From positions 1 to 19,041 of the forward strand of contig CAAFUD010000163.1 in assembly GCA_900766125.1 (NCBI GenBank): 19,041 bases of DNA. The letters are read 5' to 3'. Below, in pieces: positions 8,320 through 15,479 of this stretch. Source of the DNA: an uncultured Veillonella sp. Lineage in GTDB: Bacteria > Bacillota > Negativicutes > Veillonellales > Veillonellaceae. How positions within the stretch are numbered: position 1 is the first letter of the stretch; every line of letters begins with the position of its first letter. The position numbers and the translations under genes were made by a program. The notes beneath the pieces were generated by a model. It ran no database searches. It saw nothing but the letters and a program-made list of their open reading frames with translations, and was not told where the DNA came from.

Positions 8320-9156
8320 TTAATGCTCACTTCCCATGGCAATCCCTAAGGGCGTTACAAACTCTGGGTATAATGGCTTATCTACGGGTAATCCTATATA
8401 TTGACTGAAAGTTTTTGTAAACTCCTCAAAATTAGAAGCACCACCTACAACAACAATGGGAGTCCCCTTTTCATAGCCACCCTCTTGTAACGCACGCTTA
8501 GAAATAGCTGCCATTTTTTCAACCACAGGCCGTATGGTTGCATATACATCGCGTTTATTCGCTTCATTGCGCTTATAAGCTTCCGCTTCAGGAATAGAGA
8601 TGCCATAGGCCCCGCTAATAACAAGATTCATATGGGTGCCTCCTGTAGGCTCATCTACGGTATATACAACTCGGCCATCTTTTAAAATGCTTATGCCCGT
8701 AGTACCACCACCGACGTCGATAACAGCGCCATCGGTGATTCCGAGCACATTAGCAGCAGCGGTAGGCTCGTCTAAAATGCAGGTTACTTCAAAACCGGCA
8801 CTTTCAAGAACATGACCTACTACCTCTTTATTCTTGCCTATCGTTCCAGGTGGAACAGCTGCTGCGGCATATACAAGCTCTGTGCCTAAGGCGGCTTCCG
8901 CCTTAGCCTTTAAAGCTCTCGTAATTGTAACAGCGCCCACATAGTCAACTACAAGGCCATCTCGAATAGATTCGTTGTATTCAAAAGCACCATATATAGG
9001 TTTACCTTTATCGTTTACTACGGATAGGACAATAGATGATGTACCAAGGTCGATGCCTACGCGTAAATTCTTTTGATTATGCGAGCTCACTTGTTTGGAC
9101 TCTACAAGATCAGAGAACTCTTGCAAGGTATTATTTGCCTTTTTCAAACCTTTCAT
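8320..9156 (-). CDS. eutJ: EutJ-like ASKHA (actin/Hsp70-fold) chaperone-like protein
   Basis: This 278-residue protein belongs to the EutJ family of microcompartment-associated Hsp70/actin-fold proteins; EutJ of the ethanolamine operon is a presumed chaperone with no proven substrate. Visible motifs are the phosphate-1 loop VGIDLGTSS (about 33-41), the DEPTAAANVLG segment typical of this fold, the second phosphate loop IDVGGGTTGIS, and the adenosine-site VVVGGASNF. Of two adjacent ATGs (9159, 9156), the second lies 7-8 nt from the AGG. The open frame extends to a TTG overlapping pduL by 11 nt, which I do not favour. Its place in a pdu operon suggests help in folding or assembling cargo, beside the dedicated reactivase PduGH. 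Confidence 0.86.
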   Translation of the reverse strand: MKGLKKANNTLQEFSDLVESKQVSSHNQKNLRVGIDLGTSSIVLSVVNDKGKPIYGAFEYNESIRDGLVVDYVGAVTITRALKAKAEAALGTELVYAAAAVPPGTIGKNKEVVGHVLESAGFEVTCILDEPTAAANVLGITDGAVIDVGGGTTGISILKDGRVVYTVDEPTGGTHMNLVISGAYGISIPEAEAYKRNEANKRDVYATIRPVVEKMAAISKRALQEGGYEKGTPIVVVGGASNFEEFTKTFSQYIGLPVDKPLYPEFVTPLGIAMGSEH

Positions 9157-9169
9157 CATATCACCTACT

Positions 9170-9790
9170 TTACTGTACAATTCTCGCCATCACTGTACCT
9201 TGTACATTGGCAGCGTTTGCCTCATCTGTATCAATATGGAGTTCTAGGACAAAACCAGGTACAGCCCGAACGATGACATCACCAAATACAGTAGTGCGTT
9301 CTGGCGTTTGAAGTTCAACATTTACGCTATCGCCATCGTTTACATTAAGCCGTTTTGCATCATCAGGTGACATATGAATATGTCGTTTTGCAGCGATACA
9401 AATAGGTTTCGTAATCTCCCCGTTTTCAGTACATAGAGTAATCTCTACGGCTGATTCTAAATGACCGGATAGCACAATAGGAGGTTTTATACCCAATGTA
9501 CGAGCATCGGTCAAAGATACCTCTACTTGTGACTGTTTTCTAAGAGGACCTAATACGCGGACATTTTGAATGACCCCTTTAGGCCCCACTAAAGTAACTG
9601 TTTGTTCTGAAGCAAACTCTCCAGTTTGCTTCAAATCACTTTTCTTAGTAATAGCCTGATTAGGGAATAATATATCCCAGTCCTCCTGACATAGATGGAC
9701 ATGTCTATTGCTCACACCTACGGGAATGGACGATTCGAACATGGCTTCGATCACTTCTCGTACGATAGCACGAATCTGTTCCCGATCCAT
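9170..9790 (-). CDS. pduL: Phosphate propanoyltransferase (PduL)
   Basis: This 206-residue PduL-family phosphotransacylase converts propionyl-CoA and phosphate to propionyl-phosphate and CoA, recycling CoA inside the shell. It is unrelated to Pta. The metal-site histidines expected for the family are visible: His30 and His32 in SNRHVHL, His137 and His139 in AKRHIHM, and His185 in LELHID. Residues 1-18 (MDREQIRAIVREVIEAMF) form the N-terminal encapsulation helix, closely like PduL of Salmonella. The ATG at 9790 is 6 nt after the pduJ stop, with AAGGA inside the end of pduJ. The propionate kinase expected to use its product is not in the window. Confidence 0.95.
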   Translation of the reverse strand: MDREQIRAIVREVIEAMFESSIPVGVSNRHVHLCQEDWDILFPNQAITKKSDLKQTGEFASEQTVTLVGPKGVIQNVRVLGPLRKQSQVEVSLTDARTLGIKPPIVLSGHLESAVEITLCTENGEITKPICIAAKRHIHMSPDDAKRLNVNDGDSVNVELQTPERTTVFGDVIVRAVPGFVLELHIDTDEANAANVQGTVMARIVQ

Positions 9791-9796
9791 AAGCTA

Positions 9797-10072
9797 TTAT
9801 CCTTTCTTAGGTAAGATCAATTCTACATCGCTATGAGGGCGTGGAATTACATGAGTAGATACTACTTCACCTACTTTTTGTGCTGCTGCACAGCCCGCAT
9901 CAACAGCTGCTTTTACAGCGCCTACATCACCGCGAACCATTACTGTTACAAGACCGGAACCGATTTTTTCAGTACCTTCTAATGTAACGTTAGCTGCTTT
10001 TACCATTGCATCAGCCGCTTCAATTGCGCCTACTAAACCTTTTGTTTCTACCATGCCTAATGCGTTATTCAT
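9797..10072 (-). CDS. pduJ: Microcompartment shell hexamer, BMC-H (PduJ)
   Basis: This 91-residue single-BMC-domain protein is a major facet tile of the shell. It begins MNNALGMVETKGLVGAIEAADAM, as Salmonella PduJ does, and has the pore loop KIGSGLVT, the GDVGAVKAAVDAG helix and the terminal HVIPRPHSDVE. By eye it is roughly 85% identical to the product at 11410-11691. Naming it PduJ rests on the MNNALG start and its place before pduL. The start follows AAGGAG with good spacing. Confidence 0.95.
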   Translation of the reverse strand: MNNALGMVETKGLVGAIEAADAMVKAANVTLEGTEKIGSGLVTVMVRGDVGAVKAAVDAGCAAAQKVGEVVSTHVIPRPHSDVELILPKKG

Positions 10073-10098
10073 GATAATCTCCTTTATTATCTACTACT

Positions 10099-10542
10099 TT
10101 ATTTCTTTTTAGTGTTTTTCTTTGGTGTTATTTTCTTTGTACCTGTTGATTTAGAACTTTTCGGTTCTATGATCTTAGATACTATCTCATCTAATACCTC
10201 AACAACCTTTTCATCTAATTGGGGTTTCTCTGTTTCATCAGCTACCTTAGCCGGCTTATCTGTAAAATCATCATTAAAGGATTCGACTAAGCCTTCTGCA
10301 GGTCGAGGAATTACTTTGTGAGCTACATACAGGTTCATACCTTTTGTAATCGCCACACCTGTTTGAACAGCTGCTTCAACAGCTGCCACATCACCAGTTA
10401 CCTTTACGGTCATCCAGCCAAGACCTCTCGCCTTTTCTATTCCTATGAGCCGTACATTTGCAGCTTTAACCATTGCATCTGATGCGGTGATAGCCCCCAG
10501 CAAACCAGCTACTTCTAGTAACCCTAGTGAATCTTTCACCAT
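10099..10542 (-). CDS. pduK: BMC-H shell protein with C-terminal extension (PduK-like)
   Basis: This 147-residue protein has one BMC domain (about 1-84, ending HKVIPRPAEG) plus a 60-residue tail, as PduK does. The pore loop reads KARGLGWMT instead of the KIGSGLVT of PduA/J, so the pore is predicted to be bulkier. The tail has three parts: a polar/acidic linker (about 85-107), an amphipathic helix (108-126, QLDEKVVEVLDEIVSKIIE) and a terminal 21 residues with nine lysines and no acidic residue. No cysteine is present in the tail, so an iron-sulfur site is unlikely. The ATG at 10542 follows GGGAGG. It lies between pduB and pduJ, whereas in Salmonella pduK follows pduJ. Whether it is a true PduK orthologue is uncertain; a minor shell component is likely. 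Confidence 0.85.
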   Translation of the reverse strand: MVKDSLGLLEVAGLLGAITASDAMVKAANVRLIGIEKARGLGWMTVKVTGDVAAVEAAVQTGVAITKGMNLYVAHKVIPRPAEGLVESFNDDFTDKPAKVADETEKPQLDEKVVEVLDEIVSKIIEPKSSKSTGTKKITPKKNTKKK

Positions 10543-10564
10543 GCCACCTCCCGACGTTTATTCA

Positions 10565-11407
10565 TTAGATAATGTAAGCATTACCTTTGTTTTTAGGTCT
10601 TTCTCCCATAGTTTCTAGTAACGCTAACCCCACATCACGTGCTGCTTTTACAGCTTGTTTAACAGCGCCAGAGTCACCAGAAATTAGTAAAACAACTTCA
10701 TTTGACATATCTGAGCTCGATGGAGACTGATAATCTACCACATCTACATTAGCTGATTTAACTGCTGTATCTGCCATAACTACACCTATTGCTGCTGGGG
10801 CACCTACTAATAACCCAAAGGCTTTACCTTCTGGTGTCCCAAAAGCAGTGACTAAGGCTTCTCCTGCACGCGCTGTATATTGGACCTCCACATGGCCTGC
10901 GTCATTCATATATACTTCGCCAAAGGTGCGTTCTAATTCACGTAATGCTACTTCCACAGAACGTCTTACATCGGATACGTCATCGCCACCAAATATGATA
11001 AGGGAACCAGAACCAGCGCCACCTTTCATATCACGGGCCAGTTCAATGCTAACAATCTCTGTATTCGTTGCTTTTACAGCTTCATCAGCGGCCATAATTT
11101 GCGGCCCTGCACCTGTACGTGAACCTAAGATACCGATGGATCGATATGACTTAGTGAGCTTCATAGCTTCCAATACTTGACTATCAACATTGGCAATTAC
11201 AAGGCCAATTGTATCGCCTGTTGTAGTACTGCCTACATGTTCAGTAATCATTGAAGTTTGTAGTTGATTTGTAGTAGGTGAACTTACAGGTGACGAAGCA
11301 CATGATGCATTACCTGTTGCGCCTGTAATTTTGCTTAAATCAGCACCATCGATACGCATCAATACACGCTTTAAAATCTCATCTACCATACTTTTAGTAT
11401 CGGCCAT
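10565..11407 (-). CDS. pduB: Microcompartment shell trimer with tandem BMC domains (PduB)
   Basis: This 280-residue tandem-BMC (BMC-T) protein forms pseudohexameric trimers in the facets. The first domain begins near 65 (GDTIGLVIANVDSQ) and includes YRSIGILGSRTGAGPQIMAADEAVKATNTE; the second begins near 180 (GEALVTAFGTPEGKAFGLLVG) and ends with GDSGAVKQAVKAARDVG. The first 60 residues contain an amphipathic helix (KSMVDEILKRVLMRID, 5-20) and a Ser/Thr/Pro linker, matching the PduB N-terminal extension that ties shell to core. In Salmonella a shorter PduB' starts at an internal ATG. Here the candidate Met53 has no ribosome site before it, so only the long form is predicted. The start at 11407 follows AAGGGTGA, 2 nt after the pduA stop. 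Confidence 0.95.
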   Translation of the reverse strand: MADTKSMVDEILKRVLMRIDGADLSKITGATGNASCASSPVSSPTTNQLQTSMITEHVGSTTTGDTIGLVIANVDSQVLEAMKLTKSYRSIGILGSRTGAGPQIMAADEAVKATNTEIVSIELARDMKGGAGSGSLIIFGGDDVSDVRRSVEVALRELERTFGEVYMNDAGHVEVQYTARAGEALVTAFGTPEGKAFGLLVGAPAAIGVVMADTAVKSANVDVVDYQSPSSSDMSNEVVLLISGDSGAVKQAVKAARDVGLALLETMGERPKNKGNAYII

Positions 11408-11409
11408 AA

Positions 11410-11691
11410 TTATTCACCCTTTGTTGGTAAAATACCTTCTACATCTTTATGTGGTCTTGGAATTACATGAGTAGAGATAACAACACCTACCCGTTCTGCA
11501 GCAGCTGCACCTGCGTCTACAGCAGCTTTTACAGCACCTACATCACCACGAACCATAACAGTAACGAGACCAGAGCCAATTTTTTCATTGCCTACGAGTT
11601 CCACATTAGCTGCTTTAAGCATTGCATCAGCTGCTTCAATAGCGCCTACTAGACCCTTAGTTTCCACCATACCTAATGCTTCTTGTGTCAT
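11410..11691 (-). CDS. pduA: Microcompartment shell hexamer, BMC-H (PduA)
   Basis: This 93-residue BMC-H protein is predicted to form flat hexamers with a central pore that admits the diol. It has the pore loop KIGSGLVT and the terminal THVIPRPHKDVEGILP. It is a close paralogue of the 9797-10072 product, but the DNA differs at many synonymous positions, so the duplication is not recent. It is called PduA because pduB follows directly. An AAAGGAGAG ribosome site precedes the ATG. A 44-nt spacer separates it from cobT. Confidence 0.94.
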   Translation of the reverse strand: MTQEALGMVETKGLVGAIEAADAMLKAANVELVGNEKIGSGLVTVMVRGDVGAVKAAVDAGAAAAERVGVVISTHVIPRPHKDVEGILPTKGE

Positions 11692-11735
11692 CTGTTTTCT
11701 CTCCTTTTACAAAACATAGAATAAAGATTACAAAT

Positions 11736-12743
11736 TTATTTTTCTAATAGTTCCACCATAGTACCTATATTCATAAAGGCAAAGTGCGCTGTTTTAAGTA
11801 GTTGTACCATGAGTACAGCACCAGTACCTTCACCTAACGCCATTTGTCCATGGATTGGAACTTCATCAAGACGAATATTTGCATAAGCCAATGCTGCGGC
11901 CATCCCTACCTCGCGAGAATAATGAGATGGAATACCGTATAATGGAGCGTCTCCATTCATTTGAGTAGCACAAGCCATGGCAACGGCTGTAATATATCCA
12001 TCGATTACAAATGGGATATGTAAGTCTGTACAAGCCACCATAGCACCTGTAATAGCGGCTATATCAAAGCCTCCTACGCGGCTAATTACCTCTTTAGGAC
12101 TATTTAAGTGTCCCTTATGATGAGATAGTGCAGTACGTACAAACTCTCTTTTTTGATTCATGTACGCCTCTTCATCAGGGCCAGATCCAGGACCTACAGT
12201 TATCCGTGGGTCTAGTTTTGTAAGGCCACTCAGAACAGCTGCTGAAGTAGTTGTATTACCAACACCCATTTCGCCAAAGGAAAATAGATTGATACCCGAT
12301 TCTGCATAGTAAACAACTCGGTTATATCCAGCTTGGTATGCTAGGTCAAACTCTTCATCACTCATAGCAGCACCATCTAATATATTCTTTGTGCCTTGAG
12401 CTACCTTTCGATTTATCCCAATACCTTGTGGGCACGCAATGCCTACATCTACCACTTCATAAGGAATATGATTAAAGATACAGTAATTAGCAACTGCACT
12501 TTTACCATCAATCATATTCTGAGACTGTTTACGAGTAATCTCATAGTTATAACCGATTAGACCATCTACGGAAATACCATTATCTGCAGAAAAGATAATA
12601 TGCTGAGCCTGAATCTCAGGTTTCATATCTTGCCAAGCGAGACACATTTTTTTGAAATATCGTTCCCATAGACCCAAGCTTTTTGGAATGATCGCCTTAT
12701 TTAAAATAAATTGATTAAGTTGTTCTTCAAACACTTTGTCCAT
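11736..12743 (-). CDS. cobT: Nicotinate-nucleotide:base phosphoribosyltransferase (CobT-like)
   Basis: This 335-residue CobT-family enzyme activates the cobamide lower-ligand base (dimethylbenzimidazole in the classical case) by transfer of ribose phosphate from nicotinate mononucleotide. The catalytic glutamates have clear equivalents: Glu158 in FGEMGVGNTT and Glu305 in LGEGTGA (Glu174 and Glu317 of Salmonella CobT). Two usually conserved motifs differ: the PPGSLG region reads IPKSLG (19-24), and ADHG reads ADNG (53-56). The ATG at 12743 has AGAAGG 7 nt upstream; the frame extends to a TTG next to the end of pduV. cobT usually lies in B12 biosynthesis operons, so its place here ties cobamide maturation to diol use. 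It could prefer another base; the sequence alone does not settle this. Confidence 0.85.
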   Translation of the reverse strand: MDKVFEEQLNQFILNKAIIPKSLGLWERYFKKMCLAWQDMKPEIQAQHIIFSADNGISVDGLIGYNYEITRKQSQNMIDGKSAVANYCIFNHIPYEVVDVGIACPQGIGINRKVAQGTKNILDGAAMSDEEFDLAYQAGYNRVVYYAESGINLFSFGEMGVGNTTTSAAVLSGLTKLDPRITVGPGSGPDEEAYMNQKREFVRTALSHHKGHLNSPKEVISRVGGFDIAAITGAMVACTDLHIPFVIDGYITAVAMACATQMNGDAPLYGIPSHYSREVGMAAALAYANIRLDEVPIHGQMALGEGTGAVLMVQLLKTAHFAFMNIGTMVELLEK

Positions 12744-12761
12744 GGAAAAACCTTCTTTCAA

Positions 12762-13202
12762 CTAACCGTATATGTAGTTACATAATTGTTTTAACGACTC
12801 TTCGTCGTGAACTGATATTTCAAAAATATTAGTGGCTCCCGCTAGTTTAAGATTGCGCCGAGGCGCCTCAACATCTTTACCCGTGTCCACCTTTGATACA
12901 ACCCCTATAACCTCGCGATTTAAGGAGTTTCCAAAGTTTGGTGGGAATATGGTTGTTTCATCACCTGCAGGAATCATGAAAATCACTACGTCCGCATCAT
13001 AGGCGTGCAAGATAATGCCTCGATAGTAATTAGGATTCTCCATATATTCTCCAGGAGTATCGATGAAGTTTCCCACTCTCGTTATGGCTTGTGTCTTATG
13101 ATACGTAGCCGAGCCATGAGTAATCGTATCTGCTAATGTGGTCTTACCACAACCGCTACGACCTACTAGAAGGATACGTTTTTCTTTCTTTTCGGTGCTC
13201 AT
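12762..13202 (-). CDS. pduV: PduV/EutP family small GTPase-like protein
   Basis: This 146-residue P-loop protein has G1 GRSGCGKT (14-21), a G3-like DTPGEY (48-53) and a G4-like SKVD (103-106). In Salmonella, PduV associates with microcompartments and has been linked to their movement; EutP is the ethanolamine counterpart and some members have acetate kinase activity. It follows pduU by 13 nt with AAAGGG before the ATG, the usual pduU-pduV (eutS-eutP) pairing. The exact role is unknown. Confidence 0.88.
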   Translation of the reverse strand: MSTEKKEKRILLVGRSGCGKTTLADTITHGSATYHKTQAITRVGNFIDTPGEYMENPNYYRGIILHAYDADVVIFMIPAGDETTIFPPNFGNSLNREVIGVVSKVDTGKDVEAPRRNLKLAGATNIFEISVHDEESLKQLCNYIYG

Positions 13203-13215
13203 AATTACCCTTTCA

Positions 13216-13578
13216 TTAGGATCTTGTTAAATCCGTTGGAAAGAATCCTAATATGCGTTGCAGACCTTCAATTACGCTGTGCAAAGCAGATTCAACAGCA
13301 GATACATCACCAGTTATGAGAAGTGCCCCCGAAAATCTATCGATGAAACCGATTTCGATATCACCAGATTTACTTGCAATATCGGCTGCAATAATGGTCC
13401 CTTCGCCAGGTGTTATGGTAAGAATTCCAATAGCATTGCGTCCTTTTTCCTCAAGCCCCATTTTTCTAAATAGATCTGGCTTAGGATTGGCAATAACATG
13501 AGCTATCGTAACCTGCTTTCCGGGTACAAACTCTTGAATGATGCGCTGTTTTGCATCAATTACCTCTTGAAAGGCCAT
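13216..13578 (-). CDS. pduU: Circularly permuted BMC-H shell protein (PduU/EutS)
   Basis: This 120-residue shell protein is of the EutS/PduU type. The N-terminal segment (about 1-35, with RIIQEFVPGKQVTIAHVIANP) carries the permuted strand that forms a small beta-barrel over the hexamer pore. The BMC core follows, with KGRNAIGILTITPGEGTIIAADIA and SGALLITGDVSAVESALHSV. Closing the pore suggests a docking role rather than transport. The ATG follows a strong TTAGGAGGAG. It is preceded by an 85-nt gap after pduF containing an inverted repeat. Confidence 0.93.
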   Translation of the reverse strand: MAFQEVIDAKQRIIQEFVPGKQVTIAHVIANPKPDLFRKMGLEEKGRNAIGILTITPGEGTIIAADIASKSGDIEIGFIDRFSGALLITGDVSAVESALHSVIEGLQRILGFFPTDLTRS

Positions 13579-13610
13579 ATAATCTCCTCCTAATGTAATA
13601 TGTATTCTTT

Positions 13611-13635
13611 AAACTATACTGACATGTTATAGTTT
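13611..13635. repeat. Inverted repeat in the pduF-pduU gap
   Basis: AAACTATA (13611-13618) and TATAGTTT (13628-13635) are perfect reverse complements with a 9-nt spacer. The stem is AT-only apart from one pair and has no U-tract, so a terminator is unlikely. It may be an operator, a processing site or chance; the gap is one of the few non-coding spots in the operon. Confidence 0.4.
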
Positions 13636-13663
13636 GTCGTTGTTTTATATACTCTAGCTATAG

Positions 13664-14386
13664 TTAAGGTGCCACTAATTGGAAGAACAACACAGCTAAA
13701 CCTGCCCCAATCAATGGTCCAATAAATGGTACCCATGCATATTGCCAATTCGCAGTTCCCTTATTAGGAATTGGTAATAAGAAGTATGCTAACCGTGGAC
13801 CAAAGTCACGGGCTGGATTTAGCGCATATCCAGTAGTTGCACCAAAGGACATACCAATGGATGCTACCAAGATACCGATGACCATAGGTGCCAAACCATC
13901 GGCCATTTTGCCTAAGCAAAGAATCGCTAGCATAAACATAAACGTAGCAATGATTTCAGACATCAAATTGCAAGGTTTATGGTCAATAGCTGGACCAGTC
14001 GCGAAGATGCCTACGCAGTTACCTTCATCAGGGCCTGTTTCCTTGAAGTGCGGATAATAGAATACTGCTGCAATAGTAGCACCTACAAAAGCGCCGGCAA
14101 TTTGAGCGATAGACATCGGAATTACTTGTTCCCATGGAAAGATACCTGCTACTGCAAGAGCAAAGGTAACGGCAGGGTTCAAATGACCAGGTCCACCTAG
14201 TGTAATTCCTATATACACAGCGAAGGTTACTGCAAAGGCCCATCCAAAAATAATGTGTAACCAGTTAGTACCATAGATACCAACGATGGTTTTCTTTAAC
14301 AAAATCGATGCATTTGTACTATTACCAAATGCGAGTAAAACGGCAGTACCAACAAACTCACTAATATACATTTGCGTTACGTCCAT
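13664..14386 (-). CDS. pduF: Aquaglyceroporin family diol/glycerol facilitator (PduF)
   Basis: This 240-residue MIP-family channel of the cytoplasmic membrane is predicted to pass 1,2-propanediol or glycerol by facilitated diffusion. It has six hydrophobic helices and two half-helix NPA motifs, HLNPAV (NPA at 70-72) and ALNPARD (NPA at 190-192). The Asp after the second motif (NPARD) is typical of glycerol facilitators rather than water channels. The start is the ATG at 14386, with GAGGTG about 6 nt upstream; the alternative GTG at 14395 overlaps the ribosome site. It follows pduO by 10 nt. In Salmonella pduF is transcribed apart from the main operon; here it is inside. Confidence 0.92.
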   Translation of the reverse strand: MDVTQMYISEFVGTAVLLAFGNSTNASILLKKTIVGIYGTNWLHIIFGWAFAVTFAVYIGITLGGPGHLNPAVTFALAVAGIFPWEQVIPMSIAQIAGAFVGATIAAVFYYPHFKETGPDEGNCVGIFATGPAIDHKPCNLMSEIIATFMFMLAILCLGKMADGLAPMVIGILVASIGMSFGATTGYALNPARDFGPRLAYFLLPIPNKGTANWQYAWVPFIGPLIGAGLAVLFFQLVAP

Positions 14387-14396
14387 TATCTTCACC

Positions 14397-15452
14397 TCAT
14401 TGAGTTAACAAAGATTGTAATGCATGAGATGCAATGTCCATATCCTGTGCCACGGTACCACCGCTAATGCCGAGTCCACCAATCATTTTTCCATTAATCA
14501 TGATTGGATATCCGCCACCAAAAGTGCAAATTTTATGGTTTACCATGGATTCTATGTTGAATAGATTGCCATCAGGCTGTGCGCTTGGATGTATTTCATG
14601 AGTTGCTGATTTAAGCGCTACTGCGGTGTACGCCTTTGCCTGTGCGATGTCGTTACTGATGAGCAATGCATCTGACATACGTTGGAAATACATTAATATA
14701 CCGTTTGCATCTACTATAGATACAACGATAGGTACGCCTATGGACTGAGCGTAGTCCATTGCCGCTTGTGAAAGCTTCGTCATAATATGCTCTAACTCTG
14801 ATCCAGTTGTCATATCAATAACTCCACTTTCAGCAGTATGCTCTATATTACTTACGCATTGATTGCTTTCTGTCAGTATTTCCTCACGACTAGTTGCTAC
14901 ACGTTCTGAAACGCGTTCTACAATTGTTTCTACAAATTGTATATAGTCTTCCATGCGAGCCATGATATATAGAGCATCAGATAGTCGATTAATAAATTTA
15001 CGAACCTCATCGCGAATAGGTTCTACAGAACCTAAACTTATAAGCAATCGTTCACCACGACGACAAATAGTACGCGCCACGTGTAGCTCTGCAGCAGATA
15101 GATAATTTCCGCTTAATATAAAGCTATGTTGCTGTGGCAATCGATTAGTATAGTCATCGATCATGTATTCCAATTCGCTTATATCTTGTTGTGAAATTAG
15201 ATTACTACTTTCACTTAAATTTTCCACATGAGGCGTGGCTACCTCCGCACATAAGCGGAATAGCTGATGTTGTAATGTGTGAAGCACATGTTTATTGTCT
15301 GGTGAGACGACTAATTTCTCACATACACTAACCTGTGCATTTAATTCATCAAAGGTTCCATATGTGTCCACACGAAGTGAATTTTTAGGTACTCTAGTGC
15401 CATCAAATAAGGCCGTTGTACCTGCATCACCGGTTTTCGTATAAATAGCCAT
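14397..15452 (-). CDS. pduO: ATP:cob(I)alamin adenosyltransferase with C-terminal GlcG/HbpS domain (PduO)
   Basis: This 351-residue two-domain protein forms adenosylcobalamin, the cofactor of the dehydratase. The N-terminal PduO-type adenosyltransferase (about 1-185) shows TKTGDAGTT (5-13), VDTYGTFDELNA, RTICRRGERL (about 127-136) and the conserved FINRLSDALY (153-162). A linker (about 186-218) leads to a GlcG/HbpS-like (DUF336) domain with QAKAYTAVALK, FGGGYPIMINGKMIGGLGISGG; this domain binds heme in some PduO proteins, but its role is unclear. The ATG at 15452 is chosen because GAGGTGG lies about 6 nt upstream; the frame is open to tandem GTG codons inside the ribosome site. It follows pduH directly, supplying cofactor beside the reactivase. 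Confidence 0.93.
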   Translation of the reverse strand: MAIYTKTGDAGTTALFDGTRVPKNSLRVDTYGTFDELNAQVSVCEKLVVSPDNKHVLHTLQHQLFRLCAEVATPHVENLSESSNLISQQDISELEYMIDDYTNRLPQQHSFILSGNYLSAAELHVARTICRRGERLLISLGSVEPIRDEVRKFINRLSDALYIMARMEDYIQFVETIVERVSERVATSREEILTESNQCVSNIEHTAESGVIDMTTGSELEHIMTKLSQAAMDYAQSIGVPIVVSIVDANGILMYFQRMSDALLISNDIAQAKAYTAVALKSATHEIHPSAQPDGNLFNIESMVNHKICTFGGGYPIMINGKMIGGLGISGGTVAQDMDIASHALQSLLTQ

Positions 15453-15479
15453 ATGCACCACCTCTAAAGTTAGTTAGAT

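Noticed and set aside
10848..11180. A 110-codon plus-strand open frame inside pduB
   Set aside because: It is antisense to a well-supported shell gene, with no ribosome site or recognisable domain.
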